A program made the translations under genes and the position numbers. The notes under the pieces were generated by a model. That model searched no databases and had not been told where the DNA came from. It saw nothing but the letters and a program-made list of their open reading frames with translations. 64,000 bases of DNA from Streptomyces alboflavus (GTDB lineage Bacteria; Actinomycetota; Actinomycetes; Streptomycetales; Streptomycetaceae): contig NZ_JNXT01000013.1 in assembly GCF_000716675.1 (NCBI RefSeq), positions 1 to 64,000 on the forward strand, given 5' to 3'. Positions within the stretch are counted from its first letter, which is position 1; the number at the start of each line of letters is the position of its first letter. Positions 9,140 through 18,626 of this stretch are shown one piece after another.

Positions 9140-11626
9140 GTGGGGATCGAGGTTGCGGCACTCGCCGCGTCGGGTGCGACGAGCACGGTGATCGGACTTG
9201 CCGTGACCGAGGCGTGGACCCAGGTGCGCACTCGCCTCACACGCCTGTTCAGCCGACGTCGTCCCGAGGGTGCTCCGACCGATGACGACGAGCAACTTCG
9301 TGCCGCGATCGAGCAGTTGGCGGCATCGCTGCAGTCGGACAGCGCGCACGCCGTCGGTGACTGTGCCGATCAGCTGCGGCGGCGGCTGCGCCACTCCTTG
9401 CGGCAGGGTTCCGAGACCGCTCGGGAACTGGTGGATCTCTTAGGCGAAATGAGCGACGTGAGCGGCTCGGAAGGCGAACCCCTCTCGGGGGACGCCAGAT
9501 CGCAGGGAGCGGTGCCCCCGGCGCCCCCCTCCGCCGACTCCTCGATCACCTACCACGTGCCCGAAGCCCTCCGGTGCCAAGGGCCGCCCTCACAAGTACC
9601 GGCCCTCCGCCATCGCTTCATCAACCGCTCGGCCGAACTGGCCGTTCTGGACAGGCAGCTCGACCGCGACACCGAGCCCTCACACGTGGACGTGCGTGTC
9701 CTCGCCGGCCCGCCAGGAGTCGGGAAGTCGGCGCTGGCCCACTACTGGGCGCACGCACACCAGACACGCGAGCGCTTCTCCGATGGTCGGCTCTACGTGG
9801 ACTTCGCGGCGCTCCGCCGTCACACGGACGCGGGCGCGGACGTCACGGAAGCCGTCGGCCACTGTCTGCGGTCCCTCGGAGTGGCCGATGCGCTGCTGCC
9901 CCCGTCTCTCGGCGAACGCACCGCACTCTTCCGTGACCGGACCTCCGGCCTGCGCCTCCTGCTCGTACTCGACGACGTGTCAGCCCCCGCGCAGGTGCGG
10001 GCCCTGATCCCGAACGGTCCGGGCAGCGCCGTACTCGCGACGAGCACGTCCAGGCTGGGCGAACTCTCCCTCGACGGCGCCCACCCCTTGCCCCTCGAAC
10101 CGCTCACCGAGGCCGCCGGACTCCTGCTCCTGACCGACCGCTGCGGCGAGGAGCGAGTGAACGCCGATCCCGAAGCGGCCAAGAAGGTGGTCAGCCTGTG
10201 TTCCGGCCTGCCTGTCGCGCTGCAGGTGGCCGCGGCCCGGCTGGTGAACGATCCCCGCCTCACGCTGGGCGCTCTCGCCGCGGAACTCCAGGACGACGGA
10301 CGGCGACTGTCCGCGCTCAGCGTGGGCGGCGAGTCTCCGGTGTCCGCGGTCCTCGACTCCGCCTACCGGCAGCTGCCGGACGACCTGGCCCACGGCTACC
10401 GACTCCTCGGCTGGATCCCCGGCCCGTCCTTCGACGCGGCAACCGCTGCGGCTGCCCTCGGCCGGGACCTGGAATCGGCCCAGGTGCTGCTCGACGTCCT
10501 TGATGACATGAGCCTGCTGGAGCTCACGGAGGATCGTCGTTACCGGTTCCACGGACTCGTCCGTCTTCACGCACGCGACCGCGCGGATGCCGAGGAGCAG
10601 TCCGGCACCCGGCTCACGGTGACGGAGCGCGTACTGACCCACTACCTGGTCCTGACGGCACTCGCGGATCACTCGGTGCGTGCGGACCGCCTGCGCGTCG
10701 CCGATCTGCGCGGCGTGACGGCAGGACGACCGGATCCGTTCGCCGCGCAGTACGGGCCACGCCCGCTGGACTGGCTGGAGGCCGAGCGGGCGAACATCAT
10801 GGCCGTCCTGCGCGCGGCGGACGCCCCCTCGCTGCACACCCCCGGCTGGCAGCTGGCCGAGAGTTTCACCGTCCTGTTCCTGCACCACCGGCACCTGGGC
10901 GACTGGCGCGAATCCCTGGAACTGGGTGCGCGCTACGCCGCCGCCGCGGTGTCTCCGGCCGCTGAGGCGCGGCTGCGCAGCCTGCTCTCCCGCCCGCTGC
11001 TGGACATCGGCGAACACGACCGGGCCCACCGGGAGCTGTCGTCGGCGATCTCCTGCGCGGAGATCGCCGACGAGCCGGTGCTGCTCGCCTCGGTCCTTGA
11101 GTTCTCCGGCCGGTACTGGGACCGCTTCGACCCGGACCGGGCCGTAGCGGCGTACCGGCGTTCCATGGAACTCAACACGCGGGGCCGGGAGCCACGCGGA
11201 GCGGCCATCGCCGCGTTCTTCCTCGGCCGTGCCCTGGACGCACGCGGCGACCACGACCAGGCCCTCGGCACTCTTCGCCAGGCCCGCGCGGATCTGCTCT
11301 CCCTGCCCGCACCCGACCGTCGCATGGCCGCCCGGGCCACCGCCGCGCTCGGACGAGCCCTCGACAACCTGGGCCGAACCGGCGAAGCCGTGCCGACCCT
11401 GCGCGAGGCGGCGCGCACGCTGGAGCAGCTCGAGGCGTACGCCTACGCGGCCGAGGCCCTCCTCGACCTCGTCACCATCGCCGAACGTCCCGGCCACGAC
11501 CGCTCCACCCTGCGGGACGACCTGACGAGGGCCGTCACCATCCATGCGGACATGGGAAGCCCGCTGACGGAGAGCCTGCGGGAGCGTCTGCGCTCTTTGG
11601 AGGGTCCGAGGCCGAATACGGACTGA
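9140..11626 (+). CDS. STAND (NB-ARC-like) NTPase with TPR C-terminus
   Basis: An 828-residue protein. Residues 1-105 are a helical N-terminal domain starting with a hydrophobic stretch (GIEVAALAASGATSTVIGLA) that may be an effector-associated or membrane-proximal adaptor. The NTPase core has P-loop GPPGVGKS (190-197), Walker B LLVLDDV (274-280), a sensor-1-like LATSTSR and the STAND GLP motif (CSGLPVALQ). Winged-helix and then TPR-like helical pairs fill the last ~270 residues. I place the start at GTG 9140, preceded by GAAGGGGG; the frame is open to 9077 but without a ribosome site. STAND-TPR proteins act as signal-gated switches; here no enzymatic effector is fused, so it may recruit one, perhaps the neighbouring GT-B-like protein. 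Confidence 0.82.
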   Translation: MGIEVAALAASGATSTVIGLAVTEAWTQVRTRLTRLFSRRRPEGAPTDDDEQLRAAIEQLAASLQSDSAHAVGDCADQLRRRLRHSLRQGSETARELVDLLGEMSDVSGSEGEPLSGDARSQGAVPPAPPSADSSITYHVPEALRCQGPPSQVPALRHRFINRSAELAVLDRQLDRDTEPSHVDVRVLAGPPGVGKSALAHYWAHAHQTRERFSDGRLYVDFAALRRHTDAGADVTEAVGHCLRSLGVADALLPPSLGERTALFRDRTSGLRLLLVLDDVSAPAQVRALIPNGPGSAVLATSTSRLGELSLDGAHPLPLEPLTEAAGLLLLTDRCGEERVNADPEAAKKVVSLCSGLPVALQVAAARLVNDPRLTLGALAAELQDDGRRLSALSVGGESPVSAVLDSAYRQLPDDLAHGYRLLGWIPGPSFDAATAAAALGRDLESAQVLLDVLDDMSLLELTEDRRYRFHGLVRLHARDRADAEEQSGTRLTVTERVLTHYLVLTALADHSVRADRLRVADLRGVTAGRPDPFAAQYGPRPLDWLEAERANIMAVLRAADAPSLHTPGWQLAESFTVLFLHHRHLGDWRESLELGARYAAAAVSPAAEARLRSLLSRPLLDIGEHDRAHRELSSAISCAEIADEPVLLASVLEFSGRYWDRFDPDRAVAAYRRSMELNTRGREPRGAAIAAFFLGRALDARGDHDQALGTLRQARADLLSLPAPDRRMAARATAALGRALDNLGRTGEAVPTLREAARTLEQLEAYAYAAEALLDLVTIAERPGHDRSTLRDDLTRAVTIHADMGSPLTESLRERLRSLEGPRPNTD

Positions 11627-11675
11627 CACAGCCTCTGACGGCTTCATATCGGCGGCTGCACGTGACATCGCGGCG

Positions 11676-11717
11676 TTCGGCAGAAGGTTGGCATCCGCGT
11701 CCACGGCGACTGCCGAA
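11676..11717. terminator. Hairpin between convergent genes
   Basis: TTCGGCAG (11676-11683) pairs with CTGCCGAA (11710-11717) across a 26-nt loop, between the stops of the STAND-TPR gene and the oppositely oriented hydrolase. A short A-run follows on plus. It is a plausible bidirectional terminator but weak. Confidence 0.4.
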
Positions 11718-11756
11718 AAGTCTCTGGGCGGTCGTGCGCCGGATGTTGGTCCTCCC

Positions 11757-12617
11757 TCACCCGTCCCCTGTCTTCAGCAGTCCGGCGATGGCCTGCCCGG
11801 TGTCTCGGGCCGTGAGATATGGACGCACGTCATGCGCCTTCGTTCCGTTGTGAACGGAGATGTCCCTGACGCGTGGACCGAACCTGGGAGCGAGCTCTTT
11901 CACCGGACACACGGCGTCGCCCTTGTCGGCGATGTTGGCCCACCGTGTCACGGGCGCCGGCCAGCGGGCGTGACCGTCGGCCGGTGGTGGGACGAGGCGG
12001 TCGAAGACGAGGTTACGGATGGCCAAGGGGGATCCCAGCGTCACGAGTGCCAGATCGTTCCATTGCGGATGGGCACAGAGCGCCTCATAGGCGACGATCG
12101 TGCCGAGCGAGTGCGCCACGATCAGCCGGGTCTCCGAGGTCACCTTCTCGGCCAGGCGGCGTTGGACGCCGAGACGTATCTCGGGCTGGGTGAAGTACAT
12201 GCGTACCTGCCTGGCGCTGAAGATCAGCATGCGTTCGCTCAGTCCGGCGAAGAAGGAGGAGTGGCTGAGCGCGTTCAAGGCCCGCTGCACCAGGGCGGGG
12301 GTGCGCAGTCGCGCCGGTGCGTCCGGGCCCGGCACTCGGTCTTCTTGCGCCGCCGCAGCCTGCCACCACTCCAGGAGCAGGTCGCGTTCGAGGCCGTCCC
12401 GCACATCGGACGCGTCCAGGTCGGGGATACCGATTCCCCGGTGCCCCGAGGGCCGGAAGAGGTCCCCGTAGAAGGCCATGGAGACCTGGTGCGACGCGAT
12501 GCGTTCACCTGATCCCAGGGTGATGCCGTCGCTGAGTGCCGGATACCAGTCGGCGAGCAGTGAGTCCGGGCCTTTGAACTGCTGGGCTATGCCGTGGACA
12601 AGGACTATACGTGTCAT
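11757..12617 (-). CDS. Alpha/beta serine hydrolase coupled to caspase-WD40 gene
   Basis: A 286-residue alpha/beta-hydrolase with oxyanion motif LVHGI (6-10), nucleophile elbow AHSLGT (Ser170), Asp234 and His262 as the likely triad. There is no secretion signal, so it acts in the cytoplasm, perhaps on lipids or acyl esters. Its ATG overlaps the stop of the caspase-STAND-WD40 gene (ATGA), so the two are made together. A lipase- or esterase-like hydrolase next to a caspase switch suggests a second effector, activated or released by the protease; this is inference. Alternative: a thioesterase unrelated to conflict. Confidence 0.8.
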   Translation of the reverse strand: MTRIVLVHGIAQQFKGPDSLLADWYPALSDGITLGSGERIASHQVSMAFYGDLFRPSGHRGIGIPDLDASDVRDGLERDLLLEWWQAAAAQEDRVPGPDAPARLRTPALVQRALNALSHSSFFAGLSERMLIFSARQVRMYFTQPEIRLGVQRRLAEKVTSETRLIVAHSLGTIVAYEALCAHPQWNDLALVTLGSPLAIRNLVFDRLVPPPADGHARWPAPVTRWANIADKGDAVCPVKELAPRFGPRVRDISVHNGTKAHDVRPYLTARDTGQAIAGLLKTGDG

Positions 12618-15600
12618 GGGGAATCCTGTTTCTGGCTGCCGGTGGCACCGCTGGTGTTGAGGCGCAGCGCGACCAGCCCCATATCGGTCGCGACGCAGAC
12701 CTGGCCCTCCTCGACCGCGATCCCTTTGATCGCGCTCCCGATATCCAGTTCGGCGGTCCAGTCGCCGGCGACCAGGTCCCAGATCCGCAACAACCCATAG
12801 CCATCCGCAGCGACCATGGCCGCAGTGCCGTCGATATCCGTCATGCGGATCGCGTGGACCACCGAAGGGAAGGGCCGGAGGTCCACACCGATGTCGCTGC
12901 CGTCGGCCAAGTCCCAGAACCGCAGTCGTCCGCTTCCCGCTCCGGAGATGATGACGTCGCGATCCAGACGGCCGAGTTCCACCCCGCTCGCTCCCATTTC
13001 GTGGCCGCCGAGCGGCTCACAGAACGTGGCACCTGTGTCCAAGTCCCACACGCGCACGGTCCCGTCACGCGAGGCACTCGCCACCACATCGACGCCCCCG
13101 ACCGTGCCCGAGCACATCGACATGACGTCGGCCGTGTGGCCGGACATCGGAGGACAAACAGGAGCCTGGGTGTGCAGGTCCCAGGCATGCAGGGAGTTGT
13201 CGCCCGCCACCGAAACCACCACTGTTCGGTCGCCGATCGTGTGCACGCAAGCCCTCCAGGACGCACCAGAACGCTTGGCGAGCAGTCGCTGGGTTTCCAG
13301 GCTTCGTACTTCCGCCTCCATCCAACCTCCGCGCACGACCACGTTGTCGTTCCGCCAGCGACCTGTAGCCGCATACTGGATCGACTGATGGCCCGATGTC
13401 AGATGCGCGGCCACCTGACGTCCGTCCTTCAAGTCGTGTGTACGAACAACGCCGTCGGTACTCCCCGTGACGACGACGGTCCTGTCGGCCGTGCCCTGAA
13501 GGATGTCGACCGACACCAGACTCCGCACACCGCCGCACAGAGCCTCGCCGATCGGACGCATTGCGCCCACGTCCCAGATCCGCACATCACGGGAGTTGGC
13601 AACGGCCACAACCGGGGAGCCGTCGAGTCGGCCGAACACCGGCGCGGCCCGATCGAAATGCGCACGCATTCTCGTGAATCCCACCAGAGGCGGCCCCAGT
13701 GCTTCGGCCGTCTCCAGGTCCCACAGTCGTACTGTGTCGTCGGACGCCATGGAAGCCACCACATTTCTGCGGTCGACCCGCCCGAGGGTGGCGACGAACA
13801 CGAACGAAATGTGGCCGCGGAACGGCCCGCCGATCGCGGCGCGCGTCATTACGTCGTGCACGAAGACGTTGTTGCCTTCGAGCGCGCTCAGGACGACGGG
13901 ACGAGCCCCCTGGAACGACACCCCCACAGCTCGCGCCGACGGGGTGAGATCCTCAACGTTGAAGTGCCCTTGCCGCCGCGCCTCACACGCGTTCTCACGG
14001 CCCTGCACCCGCCAGACGTAGGCGTGGTCCAATGCGGTGGACAGGACGATGTCCAGGTCCTTTCCCGACGAGCGCACAGCGAGATGCTCAACGCCGCCGA
14101 GATGGCCTACCAGCGGTTGACCAACGAGGTCCCCGGAGGCCACGTCCCACACCCTGACGGTGCCGTCCTCACTGCCGCTCACCAGGACCGGTTCCCCGTC
14201 CAACTGGCCGAAAGCCAGGCAACGCACCGCGTTGGTGTGACCGGTGAGCGGCTCCCCCAGCGCCGCGCCGAGGAACGGATCCCACAGCCGAACCGTCGTG
14301 TCGGAGCCCGCCGTCGCCACCACCGTCCGTCCTTGCACGGCAACGCAGGCGACAGCCAGAACGCTGTCCGAGTGCCCCTCCATCGGACTGCTGACCTGCT
14401 TGCGTGTGCGCAGGTCCCACAGCCGGGCGGTGCCGTCCTCGCTTCCGGTGACCAGCATGGAGTTGCCCTGGTGCTCGAACAGCGCGAGGGAACACACCGG
14501 GCGGGCATGTTCCGCCTGGGGCTGGTCCGCTGTCAGGTCCCAAATCCGCGCCGTACGGTCCAGGCTGACCGTGACCGCCAGTGAGGCGTCTTCCCGACTG
14601 GTGAGGGCCACAGACTTGATGGCCTCGACATGCCCTCGGAGTGGGTGACCGAGTTGCTCAAGCGTATGTAGGTCCCAGAGGCGCGCGTCCCACCGGCCGC
14701 TCGTCAACACCACCGGCCTGCCGTCGAACTCTCCCATCACTGCCGATCTGACGCCGCTCATCGCGTGGTAGACGTGCGCCATGACCGGCTCGCCGATCTG
14801 CCGACGCTCCCTCAGGTCCCAGCGGCTGAGCATGCCGGTCGCGTCTCCGACCAGGGCCACGGTCCGGCCCTGCAACCGGGCCAGGCAAACAGCAGTGACC
14901 GCCCCCGCAGGGCCGATGAGCGGGCTGCCGTCGAGCCGAGCGGTGCCGCCGGTAAGCACATCGCTCAAGTCCCAGACGTGGACAGATTTGTCGTCGCCAC
15001 CGGTGATCGCGACGGGGCGCCCGTCCAGCTCTCCCAGATCGGCGTCCCAGACCGTGCGCCTGTGGGCGCTGAGGTCGCCGCCGAGCTGGCGGCGGGTGAC
15101 GAGGTCCCAGATGCGGGCGGTGCCGTCGGCGCTCGCCGTGATGACCACGGGCCGCTGGTCGATGGCGCTGATGACGATGCTCTCGACCTGGTTGGTGTGC
15201 CCGGTGAGCGCCGCCCCGTACTCCTGCCCGGCGGAGAGGTCCCAGATCCGTACGGTGCCGTCCTGCGCCCCCGTGAGAGCGACGGTGTAGTCCTCGAGGT
15301 CACCGATGGCGACGGCGTTCACGGCGGTACCCACCGGCAGCGGCTCACCGATCTGCCGCTGCGAGGCGAGGTCCCACACCCGGGCCGTCCCGTCTCCACT
15401 GCCGGTCACCGCGATGGGGCGACCGTCGAGATCGCCCACGGCCACACAGCCGATCCCCTTGGTGTGGCCACTGAGCAACCGATGCACACCACTGGTGGAC
15501 CACCACGCCCAGGACGCCGACCAGGGAAGCCCGACACCGAGTTCCCCGACGCGGTCCGCGAGGCTGTCCGCCTCACAACGGCGGGCGGAGAGCTGCAGGT

Positions 15601-17854
15601 CCGCGGCGCGCTGTCCCAAGGGCCGGTCGATCGTCAGCCGGTGCGCCACCTGCTCGTACGCGCCACGGATGCGGCGCGGCGCCTCGCCCTCGATCGAGGC
15701 GAACGCCCGTAACAGCGAAAGGGGTTCACTGGCGAGCAGAAATCCAGGGTCCTCGATGAATCGGTCGAGCACCCCCGCGGCTGCCGCGTGCGTGGCCAGG
15801 TGTTGACCTACGTAGGGCGGGGCCGCGAACCAGTCGAGCGTCCCGCTCGGCGCGCGGGGTACCAGTGAGGCCAGCGCGTCGACGACCGAGTGCTGAATGT
15901 CCTCGGGCGGGCGGTCCGTGGTCGCCCGCAGATGCTCGGCGAGCGCCTTGTGGTAGAGCCGGTACGCCGAACGCCGGTCGTCGTCGATGACTTCGGCGAT
16001 GTACGCCTCGGCGACATCCAGCGCCCAGGAGACGTCCTCCTCCGTACAGGGCACCCCGGAGATCACTGAGCTCAGAACCGTCCAGACGCGGCCCCGCGGC
16101 AGCCCCTTGCCTTCGGAGAAAGCCAGGGCCAGCAGCATGCGCCGCACCCGGGGCTCGTCCGGGCCGAACCGTGCCAGATAGTCGTCGAAGGCCTCGCCGA
16201 CCTCGCTCGGCAGTTCCTGCGCCCATCCGGGGCACGTCACGTCCACGGCGACCCGGTCCGAGCGCAGGGTGCGGGCGGTGGTCCTGGCGTAGAGGTACAC
16301 CCCTGCCGCCTTCTCGGCCACGCCTGCGGCGACCGTTCCGGCGAGGTCGGGCCGGTCCCGGTACGGAGTGGGTACGCCGGGTTCCTCCGTGGCGAGCAGG
16401 ACCCGGGTGACGTATCCGGCGACGTCGGCCGTGCCCGCGCGGTACTCGGGCCGGTCCAGGTCGATGCAGGTGAACGTGGGACCGAGTGGGGCGACCAACT
16501 CGTGGCGGGTGCCGACCAGGAGCCGTACGCCCTGGATCTCCGACATGGGGCGCAGCAGTTCCCGGGTGATCCGGCGTGGCTCGCCATGGCCCCCGGCGTC
16601 GGCAGCCGTGTCCGACCCGGCCTCGTCCACGGCGTCGACGACGATCACCAGGGGTGCGCCCTGCCGACCACGCCTGGTGAGTTCCTGGAGCAGTGCGGCC
16701 GCGCCGTCCGCCTTCGTGCCGAGGGCGACGGCGATGCGCTCGACCACCTCTTCGAGGCGCTTGTGGCGGGCGTGCACGGCCGCCGTCACGCAGCTTTCGG
16801 GGACGACGGTCTCCGGGTCGATCAGCGCGAGGTCGAGTTTCTCGCGGTACCGCACGTCCGAGAGAGCGACGATCCGGCCCAGGACCGCCGATTTGCCGCA
16901 CCCGGGGCTGCCGGTGACGACGCGGCCTCTGCCGTCGCCGTTCCCCTCGGTCAGCCATCTGACCAGTTCGGACAGGACGGTGACGCGTCCGCTGAAGTAC
17001 AGCCCCTGTTCGGACTCGAACTCCACTCCGCGAGACCGGGGGCCGAAGTGCTCCGCGAGGTCGCGTTCCGCCACCCGGCGCTGGACTTCGAGGTCCGTGC
17101 CGACGGGCGGAAGTTCCTCCCGGTAGCCGGAGTTGCGCAGGAAGGGGGCGAGTCCGGTGACCAGCCCGCTGGCCAGTTCGGCGCGCTGGCCCCTGCCGTC
17201 GGCGTCGAAGCGTTCGTTGACGGCCTTCACCAGCTCGGTGAGGTCGAGGAACTGCTGGCGCTGTCCCGTGCGCCCGGTCGTCGTCTCCACGGCCTCAGGC
17301 AGGGCCGCCACGAACGCCCCGTCTTCGGCTATGTCCTTGCGGCGGGCGGAGGCCAGGAACCACAGTCCCGTGGACGCGTCACCGGCTACGTTCCGGTACG
17401 CGATGGCCTGCAGCGCGACCGCTGACGCCTCGGCGCTGCCCGCACCCGCCGCGCAGGTGTCAAGGATCAGCAGGAGGTGCCGCAGGCCTCCACGACACAG
17501 GATCCGCACCAGATCCTCGGTCGCCAGAGCCGTGGTGGCGAGGTCCTCGTCGTGTGAGTCCCAGCAGAGGAGATAGTGCCGGTCCCGCTCCTCCACGGAG
17601 CCGTGACCCGCGAAATAGACCACGACCACGTCGTCGGCGGCCAGGTCGGTGTCCGCCGACCAGTGCCGCAGCTTCTGCCGGATCTGTTCGGCGCCGTCGT
17701 ACTCCCCGAGGCCGGGCAGCTCCGCCTGGTAGCCGAAGCCGCTGAACAGCTCCGACATCGCACGGATGTCGTTCGGCACGGACCGCAGTTGTTCATCCTC
17801 GGGGAGGTGGCGGTATCGGCCGCTCCCCAACCCGATGAAGAATCTCCGGCCCAC
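12614..17854 (-). CDS. Caspase-like peptidase / STAND NTPase / WD40 giant protein
   Basis: A 1746-residue protein. Residues 1-240 are a peptidase C14 (caspase-like) domain with catalytic His84 in YFAGHGS and Cys134 in LLILDTCAAG. Residues ~285-700 are a STAND-type NTPase: P-loop GSPGCGKS (315-322) and Walker B PLVIVVDAVDEAG (401-413). From about residue 785 onward I count 20-21 WD40-type repeats (xRxWDL endings, GHT starts), enough for three seven-bladed propellers. The start is GTG at 17854 with GGGGTGG close upstream. In this architecture the WD40 array senses, the NTPase sets a threshold and the caspase executes by cleaving partners. It is first in an operon with the hydrolase gene. The substrate and the trigger are unknown. 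Confidence 0.9.
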   Translation of the reverse strand: MGRRFFIGLGSGRYRHLPEDEQLRSVPNDIRAMSELFSGFGYQAELPGLGEYDGAEQIRQKLRHWSADTDLAADDVVVVYFAGHGSVEERDRHYLLCWDSHDEDLATTALATEDLVRILCRGGLRHLLLILDTCAAGAGSAEASAVALQAIAYRNVAGDASTGLWFLASARRKDIAEDGAFVAALPEAVETTTGRTGQRQQFLDLTELVKAVNERFDADGRGQRAELASGLVTGLAPFLRNSGYREELPPVGTDLEVQRRVAERDLAEHFGPRSRGVEFESEQGLYFSGRVTVLSELVRWLTEGNGDGRGRVVTGSPGCGKSAVLGRIVALSDVRYREKLDLALIDPETVVPESCVTAAVHARHKRLEEVVERIAVALGTKADGAAALLQELTRRGRQGAPLVIVVDAVDEAGSDTAADAGGHGEPRRITRELLRPMSEIQGVRLLVGTRHELVAPLGPTFTCIDLDRPEYRAGTADVAGYVTRVLLATEEPGVPTPYRDRPDLAGTVAAGVAEKAAGVYLYARTTARTLRSDRVAVDVTCPGWAQELPSEVGEAFDDYLARFGPDEPRVRRMLLALAFSEGKGLPRGRVWTVLSSVISGVPCTEEDVSWALDVAEAYIAEVIDDDRRSAYRLYHKALAEHLRATTDRPPEDIQHSVVDALASLVPRAPSGTLDWFAAPPYVGQHLATHAAAAGVLDRFIEDPGFLLASEPLSLLRAFASIEGEAPRRIRGAYEQVAHRLTIDRPLGQRAADLQLSARRCEADSLADRVGELGVGLPWSASWAWWSTSGVHRLLSGHTKGIGCVAVGDLDGRPIAVTGSGDGTARVWDLASQRQIGEPLPVGTAVNAVAIGDLEDYTVALTGAQDGTVRIWDLSAGQEYGAALTGHTNQVESIVISAIDQRPVVITASADGTARIWDLVTRRQLGGDLSAHRRTVWDADLGELDGRPVAITGGDDKSVHVWDLSDVLTGGTARLDGSPLIGPAGAVTAVCLARLQGRTVALVGDATGMLSRWDLRERRQIGEPVMAHVYHAMSGVRSAVMGEFDGRPVVLTSGRWDARLWDLHTLEQLGHPLRGHVEAIKSVALTSREDASLAVTVSLDRTARIWDLTADQPQAEHARPVCSLALFEHQGNSMLVTGSEDGTARLWDLRTRKQVSSPMEGHSDSVLAVACVAVQGRTVVATAGSDTTVRLWDPFLGAALGEPLTGHTNAVRCLAFGQLDGEPVLVSGSEDGTVRVWDVASGDLVGQPLVGHLGGVEHLAVRSSGKDLDIVLSTALDHAYVWRVQGRENACEARRQGHFNVEDLTPSARAVGVSFQGARPVVLSALEGNNVFVHDVMTRAAIGGPFRGHISFVFVATLGRVDRRNVVASMASDDTVRLWDLETAEALGPPLVGFTRMRAHFDRAAPVFGRLDGSPVVAVANSRDVRIWDVGAMRPIGEALCGGVRSLVSVDILQGTADRTVVVTGSTDGVVRTHDLKDGRQVAAHLTSGHQSIQYAATGRWRNDNVVVRGGWMEAEVRSLETQRLLAKRSGASWRACVHTIGDRTVVVSVAGDNSLHAWDLHTQAPVCPPMSGHTADVMSMCSGTVGGVDVVASASRDGTVRVWDLDTGATFCEPLGGHEMGASGVELGRLDRDVIISGAGSGRLRFWDLADGSDIGVDLRPFPSVVHAIRMTDIDGTAAMVAADGYGLLRIWDLVAGDWTAELDIGSAIKGIAVEEGQVCVATDMGLVALRLNTSGATGSQKQDSP

Positions 17855-17978
17855 CCAACCACCCCGTAGACACGCATCAGTTGCTCGCCGTCAGCTCACG
17901 AAAACTCTAGCGACACGATCGCGTACTGGGTGGCGTATGCGGCGAGAGGCCGGCTTCGTCGCGCAGCCGCGCGGCAGC

Positions 17979-18458
17979 TCAGCCCGCGCTCCCCGGGCCG
18001 GTCCTCCGCAGCCGCCCCGACGCCACCCACTGCACCCCCGCGAACCCCGCGACCACCAACGCCTGCAGGACCGCCCACACCGTCCCCGCAGTCGTGGCCG
18101 ACAGGGCGTCCGTGGACGCGAGGGTGAGGCTGAGGAGGGTCCAGAGGAGGTTCACGGTGATGATCGCCGTGAGGGCGGGGCGGTTGATCCGGGGGCGGGT
18201 GGCCGTGAACTGGACGGCTGCCGCGTAGAGCAGGAGGAAGGCGCCCAAGGGGTGGAGGAGTGCCGCTTCGACGCCGAGGAAGGAGTCGAGGAGCTGGGCC
18301 AGGGCCAGGTACGCGAGGCCGTTGGAGCCGGTGACGGCCGCGTCCAGTTTCAGGGACAGGCGGGCCAGGGAGTCCTCTCTCCCCGCCCACGCCGTGTCGC
18401 GTCCCGCCTGCGCCTCGTCCGTCGTCGTGAAGGGTCCGGAGTGCTTCGCCGATGTCAT
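17979..18458 (-). CDS. Small four-helix membrane protein
   Basis: A 159-residue protein. After a charged N-terminus of ~40 residues there are about four hydrophobic helices (for example LAYLALAQLLDSFLG and GTVWAVLQALVVAGFAGVQ). I do not recognise a family. The ATG at 18458 is preceded by GGGAGGAAG at good distance; the frame extends 33 residues upstream into Arg/Gly-rich sequence that looks non-coding. It lies upstream of, and on the same strand as, the caspase gene with a 124-bp gap, so co-transcription is possible but unproven. Confidence 0.7.
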   Translation of the reverse strand: MTSAKHSGPFTTTDEAQAGRDTAWAGREDSLARLSLKLDAAVTGSNGLAYLALAQLLDSFLGVEAALLHPLGAFLLLYAAAVQFTATRPRINRPALTAIITVNLLWTLLSLTLASTDALSATTAGTVWAVLQALVVAGFAGVQWVASGRLRRTGPGSAG

Positions 18459-18570
18459 CTTCCGCTTCCTCCCGCTCGTCTTCCCGGTCGTCCTCCCGGC
18501 CTGTTTCCGGCCTGTTCCGGGTGGCTCCAGACTCGTTCGGCGGGTGGAGTGCGGCAATTACCTGTGAGGT

Positions 18571-18600
18571 AAGCCCGGCCGCGCGGACGCGACCGGGCTT
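18571..18600 (-). terminator. Terminator of the acyl-CoA synthetase gene
   Basis: AAGCCCGG (18571-18578) and CCGGGCTT (18593-18600) form a perfect 8-bp stem, 26 nt after the minus-strand stop. There is no long T-tract, as is common in GC-rich actinomycetes. Confidence 0.6.
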
Positions 18601-18626
18601 GCGGGCGGCGACCCATCGAACAGGCC

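Noticed and set aside
12611..14584. 657-codon open frame on plus, opposite the WD40 region
   Set aside because: Shadow of the minus-strand WD40 gene; composition is His/Arg-rich without any recognisable domain.
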